A model generated the notes under the pieces. The model was not told the origin of the DNA and did not search any database. It was given only the letters and a program-made list of their open reading frames with translations. Source: JASGKO01 sp049840595 (GTDB taxonomy: Bacteria; Verrucomicrobiota; Verrucomicrobiia; Chthoniobacterales; Chthoniobacteraceae). Taken from it: a stretch of 64,000 nucleotides of DNA. Each line of letters starts with the position of its first letter. Position 1 is the stretch's first letter. The translations under genes were made by a program, and so were the position numbers. Location of the stretch: assembly GCA_049840595.1 (NCBI GenBank), contig JASGKO010000008.1:230460-294459 (forward strand), written 5' to 3'. Of this stretch, positions 57,033 through 64,000 are shown piece by piece.

Positions 57033-58303
57033 GTGAAAATCGCGATCATCGGAACTGGCATCTCCGGTCTTGGATGTGCCCATTTCCTTCATGATCGTCA
57101 TGAGCTCACGCTCTACGAGCAGCACGATTACATCGGCGGTCACACCAATACCATCACCGTCGATGAAGACGGCCGCCCGATCCCGGTGGATACCGGTTTC
57201 ATGGTCTTCAACCATGTCACGTATCCGAATCTGACGCGGCTCTTTCGCGAGCTTCAGGTGGAAACCATGGCCACCGACATGTCCTTCAGCGTGCAGCACA
57301 CGCCGAGCGGGCTCGAATACGGGGGCGGCAATCTGGACGTCCTCTTCGGTCAGCGACGCAATCTCTTCCGTCCCCGCCACTGGCGCATGCTCTCGCAAAT
57401 GGGCCGCTTTTGCGCCGAGGCTGTCGCCGCGCTCGATGATCCGCAATTCGCGAATCTCAATCTCCGCGACTACATCGCCCTGCGCGACTACGGCGACGAC
57501 GTGCTCAACCTTTTCGTCGTCCCGATGGGGAGCGCCGTTTGGAGCACGCCACCCGAGTTGATGCTCGATTTCCCCGCCATGACGCTCCTGCGCTTCTGGC
57601 ACAACCACGGCTTCCTGGGGATCAAGACCCAGCACCAGTGGTACACCGTGGTCGGTGGCTCGCAGTCCTACATCAAAAAAATCACCCCCCATTCCGCGAT
57701 CGCATTCTATTGGGACGCAAGGCCGTCCAGATCGCCCGGCGAAACGGCGCGGTGCAAATCACCGCCAGTGACGGCTCCATCGCCACCTACGACAAGGTGA
57801 TCCTCGCCTCCCACGCTGATCAATCCCTCGCGCTTCTCGCCGATCCCACCCCGCTGGAGACCCGCTTGCTCAGCCCGTTCTCCTACCAGCCCAACGTCAC
57901 TACGCTGCACACCGACGAGTCTTTCATGCCTCGCACCCGTCGCTGCTGGTCCTCGTGGAACTACCGCCTCGACCTCACTCCCGATGGTCGCCTGCTGCCC
58001 ACCACGCACTACTGGATGAACCAGCTCCAGCGCGTCTCCGAGCGCCGCAACTACTTCGTCTCGCTCAACTGCCACGACCGCATCGCGTCGGAAAAAGTGC
58101 TGCGTCGGATCGATTACGAGCATCCACTTTTCAACCTGGCTGCGATTGCTGCTCAACGCGAGCTGCCCATGTTGAACAACCTCTCACCAGATCAGACCAC
58201 CTATTATGCCGGGGCCTGGTTCAAGTACGGATTCCACGAAGATGGATTTTCCAGTGCGATTGATTGCGTCCGCTCGCTCGCGAGAGACGCAATATGGGTG
58301 TGA
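57033..58303 (+). CDS. FAD-dependent amine-oxidoreductase-like protein, frameshifted
   Basis: About 423 residues. The N-terminal dinucleotide motif is KIAIIGTGISGLGCAHFL, then YEQHDYIGGHTNTI and VDTGFMVFNHVTYPNLTRLF. The frame changes near 57680-57715 and continues as YDKVILASHADQSLALLADP, TRRCWSSWNYRLD and AGAWFKYGFHEDGFSSAI. This COG2907-type flavoprotein is regularly found with DUF1365 and Cfa genes and is thought to oxidise or desaturate lipids. Its stop overlaps the DUF1365 start region. Confidence 0.85.
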
Positions 58304-59103
58304 ACTCCTGTGCCTACGAATGCAAGGTCATGCACCATCGGCTCGCGCCGAGGCGAAATCAGTTCCGCTACCGGATCTTCATGCTTGCGCTCGATCTGGA
58401 CGAACTGCCCGCCCTCGCGCGTTCCAATCCGCTCTTCAGCCACAACCGCTTTAACTGCTACACCTTCCACGACCGCGATCACCTCACGCTGCCCGGCTTG
58501 GAAAAAGCGTCGGTAAAGGAAAACCTCGTCGCGTGGCTGCATCAACAGGGTCTTGAATTTCCCCGCGACGGTCGCATTACCATCGTCACACTCCCGCGCA
58601 TTTTCGGCTACATCTTCAATCCCGTTTCCTTTTACTTCTGCTTCGATGGAGCCGGGGACCCGCTCTGCGCCGTTGCCCAGGTCGGCAACACCTTCAAGGA
58701 AATGAAGCCTTATCTGCTTCGTGATCGCGATGCCTCGGGCCGCTTCCGCCTCGTTGCGCCGAAGCATTTCTACGTCTCACCTTTCTCCGATCTCGAAGTG
58801 GAATTCGATTTCAAATTACGGCTTCCCACCGACCAGCTCGAAATCCACGTGGACGACCGGCGCGGCTCCGAGACTCTGCTTTTGAGCACCCTCGCGGGGC
58901 AGCGCACTCCGCTCACCCCCCGCACCCTCGCGTGGTTTCTGGTCAAGTATCCGTTCCTCACCCTGCAAGTGATTGCCCTCATCCACTGGCACGCGCTGCT
59001 CCTCTGGCTCAAGCGCGTCCCGTGGTTTCACAAGACCGCCGATCTCGATTTGCAGCGCGAGGTTTTCAACCCACATCCCTCTCTGGCCGGCAAACCGAAA
59101 TGA
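58294..59103 (+). CDS. DUF1365 family protein
   Basis: 269 residues from ATG 58294 (MGVNSCAYECKVMHHRLAPR), overlapping the previous stop by 10 bases. The open frame starts 30 bases earlier. Family signatures are YRIFMLALDLDELP, LPRIFGYIFNPVSFYFCF, NTFKEMKPYLL and KHFYVSPFSDLEVEFDF. Genes of this family nearly always sit between the flavoprotein and Cfa genes. The biochemical role is not established. It overlaps the next start by 4 bases (ATGA). Confidence 0.9.
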   Translation: MGVNSCAYECKVMHHRLAPRRNQFRYRIFMLALDLDELPALARSNPLFSHNRFNCYTFHDRDHLTLPGLEKASVKENLVAWLHQQGLEFPRDGRITIVTLPRIFGYIFNPVSFYFCFDGAGDPLCAVAQVGNTFKEMKPYLLRDRDASGRFRLVAPKHFYVSPFSDLEVEFDFKLRLPTDQLEIHVDDRRGSETLLLSTLAGQRTPLTPRTLAWFLVKYPFLTLQVIALIHWHALLLWLKRVPWFHKTADLDLQREVFNPHPSLAGKPK

Positions 59104-60361
59104 GCGAATCCACTTTCAGTAAATCCGACTTCCAATCTCTGCCCGTGCAATCTCCGGGCCTCTCCCGCCAGCTCGTCCTGCATGCGTTCGGGCAATTAAG
59201 CCGCGGCTGCCTGGAGTTGATTCTCCCCGATGGCTCGCAGCGCGTGTTCGGCACCCGCGGGGCCGAGCCCAGCGCCCGGCTGCAAATCGTCCGTGAGGAT
59301 TTCTTTCGCAAGTGTGTCCTCTACGGCGACGTCGGCTTCGGCGAGGCGTATGTCGATGGCGATTGGGAGACCGACAGCATCGAGCGCGTCATCTCGTGGG
59401 TCATCCACAATATCGAGAATTCCTCCGCGCCCTCCGGCTCGCAAATGCGTGCGCTTGGGCTCAACTTGCTGCAACTTATCAATCGTATGTGGCACCGCCT
59501 GCGTCCGAATAACCTCCGCATCGCACGGCGCAACATCGCGGAGCATTACGATCTTGGGAACGAATTCTACCGCCTGTGGCTCGATGAGACGATGACCTAC
59601 TCCTCCGCCGTTTTCCGCACCACCGAGCAGTCACTCGAAGACGCGCAGCACGAGAAATACGAGGCACTTTGCCAGCACTTGCGTTTACAACCCGGCGATG
59701 AAGTGCTGGAGATCGGTTGCGGCTGGGGTGGGTTTGCCAGTCACGCCGCCGCCCGTCACGGCTGCCGGGTCACCGCGATCACCATCTCGCAGGAGCAGTA
59801 CGATTTCGCGAAGGCGCGCATGGAGCGGGAAGGCTTGTCGGATCGAGTGTCCATCCGCTTGCAGGATTACCGGCTGCTGGAAGGCCAGTTCGACAGGATC
59901 GTCTCTATCGAGATGATGGAGGCGCTCGGTGACAGGTATCTCAAAACCTTCTGTGCACAGGTCAACCGTCTGCTTAAGCCGAACGGCCTCGTCGCCCTGC
60001 AATACATCACCATTCCCGATGGTCGCCACGAGGCTTTGCGCCGGGGTGTGGACTGGATTCAAAAGCACATCTTTCCGGGCTCGCTCCTCCTCAGCATCGG
60101 GCGGGTCAGCGAGCGGTTCACCCGCACCGGGGATTTATTCCTGCACCATTTGCAGGATCACGGGCCCAGCTACGCCCGCACCCTCCAGCACTGGCGACGC
60201 AACTTCCGCGCCCGCCTCTCCGAGGTGAAGGCGATGGGATTTGACGACCGCTTCATCCGCAAGTGGGACTACTACCTGCAATACTGCGAGTCCGCCTTTG
60301 CGATGCGCAACATCAGCGTCGTCCACGCCGTTTATACCCGCCGAACAACCCGATTTTATAA
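59100..60361 (+). CDS. cyclopropane-fatty-acyl-phospholipid synthase family methyltransferase 1
   Basis: About 420 residues from ATG 59100. The lipid-binding N-terminal region precedes the SAM domain: RRNIAEHYDLGNEFYRLWLD, MTYSSAVF, VLEIGCGWGGFASHAAARHG (motif I), VSIEMMEALGD, and the C-terminal region ALQYITIPDGRHE. The probable end is RPNNPIL with stop at 60361, reached after a one-base shift near 60340. Without it the frame runs on into the next genes. It transfers a methylene or methyl group from SAM to a double bond in membrane lipids. Confidence 0.88.
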
Positions 60362-60369
60362 GGAGCCGC

Positions 60370-60723
60370 GTGATCCTTTTTCTCCGCTTCGCCTTCAGTT
60401 TCGTGCTCGTCTCCATACTGTCCGTCACCTCCTGGGCCAGCCTCAAGGTCGCCCTGTGGGAGACGCCGCACGCGGTGGTGGCGCATCCGTGGTTTATCGC
60501 GACGCTGTTCGATACCTACTTCGGCTTCCTCACTTTTTACTGCTGGCTCGCCTACAAGGAAACTTCGCTCCTCACCCGGCTGCTGTGGTTGATCGCGATC
60601 CTGCTGCTCGGCAATATTGCGATGGCGTCCTACCTCTTGCTCCAGCTTTTTCGTCTCCCGCTCAATGCGCGGATCGAGGAATTGCTGTTGCGAAGGAAAC
60701 CGGCGGGAGGCCTGATTTCATGA
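60370..60723 (+). CDS. DUF1475 family membrane protein
   Basis: 117 residues from a GTG at 60370 with AAGGAG (60360-60365) ahead of it. There are about three helices, with family-like ATLFDTYFGFLTFYCWLAYK and ILLLGNIAMASYLLLQLF. Function unknown. It overlaps the DUF1295 start by 4 bases (ATGA), so it belongs to the same transcript. Confidence 0.7.
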   Translation: MILFLRFAFSFVLVSILSVTSWASLKVALWETPHAVVAHPWFIATLFDTYFGFLTFYCWLAYKETSLLTRLLWLIAILLLGNIAMASYLLLQLFRLPLNARIEELLLRRKPAGGLIS

Positions 60724-61503
60724 GCCTGCTCGGGATCATGCTCGTGGTGACCTTCGTGCTCGGCGTGCTTTTTGCCGTCTTGTTTCTCGTCTGCCTCGAG
60801 ATCCGCAATTTCGGTTTCGTGGATGTGGCGTGGTCGTATGGATTTATTGCGGTTGCGGCCCTCGGGCTATTTTTGCAACCGGGCTGGCTGGAGCGCAAAT
60901 TGTTGATCGCCGCCATGGTCTCGCTCTGGAGCCTGCGCCTGGGGACGCATCTGTTTCGCCGGGTGCTACGTCATCATCCGGTGGAGGATGGCCGCTACAA
61001 GGCTTTGAGGGAAGAGTGGGGGAGCCATCTGAGACTTTCCTTCTTTCTCTTCTTCGAGTTTCAAGCGCTGCTCGTCGTGATTCTGGGCGTGCCTTTCCTG
61101 CTCACCGGCAACAATCCCGCGCCTGCCTTTCATCCGCTGGAGCTGGCGGCCTTTGCGCTGTGGGGCGTCGCGATCGTCGGCGAGGCGATGGCCGACTGGC
61201 AGATGGACGCGTTCAAAGCAGGCCGCCCGGGTGGCGATCAGGTGTGCGAGGGGACTCTGGCGTTACTCCCGGCATCCCAATTACTTCTTCGAGTTTCTCA
61301 TCTGGTGCTCCTTCGCCCTCTTCGCCCTGGCATCTCCTTTCGGCTGGATTGCGCTCTATTGCCCGGTCTTGATGCTCTTCTTCCTCTTCCGGGTCACCGG
61401 CATTCCCGCCACCGAGGCCCAGGCGCTGCGCAGTAAAGGCGATGCGTATCGCGAGTATCAACGCACCACCAGCGCCTTCATCCCGTGGTTTAAAAAAGCA
61501 TGA
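60720..61503 (+). CDS. DUF1295 / steroid-5-alpha-reductase-like membrane protein, frameshifted
   Basis: About 260 residues. Helices begin with LGIMLVVTFVLGVLFAVLFL, and NFGFVDVAWSYGFIAVAALG follows. After a frame change near 61250 it continues as GLWRYSRHPNYFFEFLIW, the hallmark DUF1295 motif, and ends AYREYQRTTSAFIPWFKKA. Relatives are NAD(P)H-dependent double-bond reductases of lipids. It is a frequent partner of Cfa genes. It overlaps the next start by 4 bases. Confidence 0.85.
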
Positions 61504-62531
61504 TAGCTCTCGACGATCTTTTGCAGACTGGCCTCGTCCCCGATCCGCTCATCCGGCTCGGCATCCGTCATTTGCTGGGCCGGAAAATTCGCACCGAGGA
61601 TCTCGGCGACGTGGAAAAGCAAAAGCGTGCCTTGCAGACCTACGTGGCCGACCTCAAGCAAAGCGTCATTGCAATCAAGACGCGCGAGGCGAATGAACAG
61701 CACTACGAGTTGCCCGCGGTATTTTTTCAAAAGTGCCTGGGGCCGAATCTGAAATACAGTTCCGGGTTCTGGCCGGACGGAGTGGACACCCTCGGCAAAG
61801 CCGAGGAAACCATGCTCGCGCTCACCTGCGAGCGGGCTGAACTGGCCGACGGGCAGCGTATTTTGGAACTGGGTTGCGGCTGGGGTTCGCTCACCCTCTG
61901 GATGGCCACGCATTTTCCACAGGCGCAAATCACTGGCGTGTCGAACTCCGCCAGCCAGCGTGAGTTCATCCTCGGCGAGGCGGCGCGCCGTGGTCTGTCC
62001 AATGTGAGCATCATCACCTGCGACATGAATGTCTTTGCTGCCGAGGGCGTCTTCGAGCGCGTGGTCTCGGTGGAGATGTTCGAGCACATGAAGAATTACC
62101 GGCTGCTCCTGGAGCGCATTTCCCGCTGGCTTGTGCCCGGCGGCAAGCTGTTCGTCCACATCTTCACCCATCGCATTTTCGCCTACCACTACCTCGATGA
62201 AGGTCCGTCCGATTGGATGACCCGCTACTTCTTCTCCGGTGGCCAGATGCCCTCCGACGATCTGCTCCTGTATTTCCAGGAAGATCTGAAAATCGAAGCC
62301 CACTGGAATGTGAACGGCACCCACTACCAAAAGACCGCCGAGGCGTGGCTGCAAAACATGGATGCCCATCGAGCCGAGATCTGGCCGCTCTTCGAGCAGA
62401 CCTACGGGGGCACACAGGCGAAAAAGTGGTGGTCCTATTGGCGCGTTTTTTTTATGTCGTGCGCGGAACTGTGGGGCTACCGCAATGGCAATGAGTGGAT
62501 GGTTTCCCACTACCGCTTTGTGAAACCATGA
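61500..62531 (+). CDS. cyclopropane-fatty-acyl-phospholipid synthase family methyltransferase 2
   Basis: 343 residues, uninterrupted. It is a second, divergent Cfa-like enzyme. SAM domain: QRILELGCGWGSLTLWMATH (motif I), GVSNSASQREFI, VVSVEMFEHMKNYRLLLERI, GKLFVHIFTHRIFAYHYLD. The N-terminal lipid region has YELPAVFFQKCLGPNLKYSS. The shape is nearer to plant/alga-type (S-adenosylmethionine-dependent) Cfa relatives than to enzyme 1. Two Cfa-type enzymes in one operon suggest sequential or alternative modifications of the same acyl chain. Confidence 0.9.
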   Translation: MIALDDLLQTGLVPDPLIRLGIRHLLGRKIRTEDLGDVEKQKRALQTYVADLKQSVIAIKTREANEQHYELPAVFFQKCLGPNLKYSSGFWPDGVDTLGKAEETMLALTCERAELADGQRILELGCGWGSLTLWMATHFPQAQITGVSNSASQREFILGEAARRGLSNVSIITCDMNVFAAEGVFERVVSVEMFEHMKNYRLLLERISRWLVPGGKLFVHIFTHRIFAYHYLDEGPSDWMTRYFFSGGQMPSDDLLLYFQEDLKIEAHWNVNGTHYQKTAEAWLQNMDAHRAEIWPLFEQTYGGTQAKKWWSYWRVFFMSCAELWGYRNGNEWMVSHYRFVKP

Positions 62532-63281
62532 AGCGCCTTTTCCTCCTGCTCGTCCTTTTCTCTGTGCCCCGGCTGGCGCTGGCCGGGGAAGTCGATGACT
62601 TGTTGAAAAAAGGCGATGCGCTGGAAGTGCAGATGAAAACGCGCGAAGCGCTCGCGCCCTACCTTGCGGCGGAGAAGTTGCAGCCGAAGGATGCGAATGT
62701 GCTCTACCGCATCTCCCGCCAATACGCTGAGCTCATGCACGATACCACGAGCAAATCCGAGCAAGCTCAACCTAGCCAATCAAGCACTCGACTATGCCAA
62801 ACGCGCCGTGGCCACCGATCCCAAAAATGACATGGCCCAGCTCTCCGTCGCCGTCTGCTATGGGCGTCTTGCTCCGTTGGAAGACAACAAAACCCGGATC
62901 AACGATTCGCGTCTCCTCAAAGGCTATCTCGATCAGGCGCTGGAGCTGAATCCCCGCAACGATCTTGCTTGGTATGTCCTCGGCGAGTGGAACTACGAGC
63001 TCGCCAGCCTCAATGCCTTCATGCGGACCCTTGCGCGGGTCATATACGGCGAGGTTCCCTCCGCCTCCTACGACGATGCGCAAGAGTGTTTCAAGAAGGC
63101 GCTCGCGCTCAATCCGAATCAGCTTTCCTACTATATCGAGCTTGGCCGCACCCAACTCGCCCTTGGCGATCAAGCCAACGCCCGCACCAATCTGCAGCGC
63201 GGCTTTGCCATGCCCGATCATTTGAAAGATGACGCCTTTGTCAAAGATCGCGCGCGCCCCGCGCTGCAATCCCTCAAGTAA
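62528..63281 (+). CDS. periplasmic TPR protein, frameshifted
   Basis: About 250 residues. The signal peptide is MKRLFLLLVLFSVPRLALAG. TPR-like helices follow (EALAPYLAAEKLQPKDANVL, YAKRAVATDPKNDMAQLSVA, FKKALALNPNQLSYYIELGR), with one frame change near 62755-62775. It overlaps the previous stop by 4 bases. It is probably a periplasmic scaffold for the lipid-modification products or enzymes. Confidence 0.75.
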
Positions 63282-63290
63282 CCCCCGTGT

Positions 63291-63855
63291 ATGAATTTCC
63301 GTATTCTCTCCATGCTCGCCGCTTTCGCGCTCGTTGCTTTTTCCAGCGGTTGTGCGACCCACTCCACTCATCCCATGGCCGCCAAGACTCCTTTGCCCAC
63401 TGTCTCGCACGTCAATCTATCCCGCTACATGGGCGACTGGCGCGTGATTGCGAATATCCCATACTTCGCGGAGAAAGGCTGCGTCGATTCCATCGAGAGC
63501 TATCGCCTGTTGCCCGACGGCACGATCGACAACGGCTTCACCTATCGCAAAAAATCCTTCATCGCTCCGCAAAAACACCTCAAGGCCAGAGCCTATGTCG
63601 TCAACCGGAGCACCAACGCCGAGTGGAAAGTGAAATTCCTCGGCGGCCTCATTTCCGCCCGTTACCTGATTATCGATCTCGATCCCGATTATGCATGGAC
63701 CGTCGTTGGCCATCCCTCGCGCAACTACGGCTGGATCATGGCCCGCGAGCGCACTCTTTCCACCGCCACCTATCAGCACATCCTGCAGCGCCTGGCTGCT
63801 CTCGGGGTACGATCCCGCCCGCTTCCAAAAAGTCCCGCAGCTTCCTGGAAAATAA
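63291..63855 (+). CDS. lipocalin (Blc-like) lipoprotein
   Basis: About 187 residues from ATG 63291 (MNFRILSMLAAFALVAFSSG). The lipobox is SSGC. The lipocalin motif is NLSRYMGDWRVIANIPYFAE (G-x-W in strand A), then DSIESYRLLPDGTIDNGFTY and YLIIDLDPDYAWTVVGHPSR. A one-base indel near 63806 hides the natural end YDPARFQKVPQLPGK with stop at 63855; otherwise the frame stays open to the window edge. Blc-type lipocalins bind fatty acids or lysophospholipids at the outer membrane, which fits the modified-lipid operon it ends. Confidence 0.8.
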
Positions 63856-64000
63856 ACCGCCAAAATCTCCATGCCCTTGGACTGCTGCGACCCGTAGCGG
63901 CTTTCTCTACGCAACCAGCATCGTATAAAGGTGCTGTTCGGATTCTATCGTGTTTCCCTATTAACCTTAGCAATACGGAACTGAACCAATACATGCAAAG
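63856..64000. other. downstream flank, nothing identified
   Basis: The last 145 bases after the lipocalin gene hold no recognisable gene start, terminator or repeat. A short open frame on the minus strand (63773-63994) has no family resemblance and overlaps the lipocalin end. Confidence 0.4.

Noticed and set aside
58932..61436. A single protein joining Cfa synthase and DUF1295
   Set aside because: Separate starts with overlaps at 60370 and 60720 and a plausible Cfa stop at 60361 show three genes merged by indels.

Overview
The window looks like a chromosome segment of a Gram-negative bacterium of the Verrucomicrobia type (inference). Supporting signs are a secreted protein with autotransporter-type beta-strand repeats and a PEP-CTERM sorting tail (53665-55847), a rhamnogalacturonan lyase fused to FN3 and beta-strand repeats behind an ECF sigma factor and a FecR/LamG protein (21919-29049), hopanoid genes shc and hpnH, and high GC content. 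Many genes are interrupted by single-base indels while the conserved residues on both sides stay intact. I read most of these as consensus errors of a long-read assembly rather than true pseudogenes. Coordinates of split genes therefore span all their frames.

Layout. 1-3213: C-terminal part of a STAND-type NTPase, entering from the left edge. 3327-9025: TonB-like protein, SnoaL-like protein, RND/MMPL exporter, lipoprotein and, divergently, a halogenase-like flavoprotein. 9274-13436: membrane protein, HEAT lipoprotein, LptF/LptG permease, MFS transporter. 13676-19107: dxs, xseB, a GT-C type membrane protein and an NtrC-type regulator. 19409-19598: two ordinary tRNAs. 19696-29872: small exported proteins, AI-2E family permease, the pectin-degradation group, dienelactone hydrolase. 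29956-34739: secreted protein, a second MMPL exporter with a LolA-like partner, DUF2237 protein.

34893-40888 is the most unusual part. A small transcription unit and a structured spacer lead into nine tightly packed tRNA genes. The first (Met) is canonical. The other eight (Asp, Pro, Ile, Phe, Gly, Arg, His, Cys) keep the cloverleaf, anticodons and expected discriminator bases, but all carry G55-C56 where tRNAs have T(pseudoU)55-C56, and seven of the eight lack the G18-G19 pair in the D-loop. This is a coordinated change of the tRNA elbow. The array is followed, on the same strand, by an AAA ATPase, a GNAT acetyltransferase, an RlaP-type nucleotidyltransferase (RNA-repair polymerase-beta family) and the RNA ligase RtcB. 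I propose an RNA-repair island built around structurally altered tRNAs.

40910-48102: PHP-glycosyltransferase fusion, orphan ModA, GT39-like protein, hybrid histidine kinase. 48175-50035: tandem array of about six ~310-bp units, with related single copies near 9.1 kb and 44.4 kb. 50088-53393: hpnH-shc, which together with dxs (isoprenoid precursor) and the 4325-6895 exporter fit hopanoid synthesis and transport. 53665-55847: PEP-CTERM protein. 56016-63855: a nine-gene, tightly overlapping lipid-modification run (desaturase, flavoprotein, DUF1365, two cyclopropane-synthase-type methyltransferases, DUF1475, DUF1295, TPR protein, lipocalin lipoprotein), probably making and trafficking a modified membrane fatty acid.
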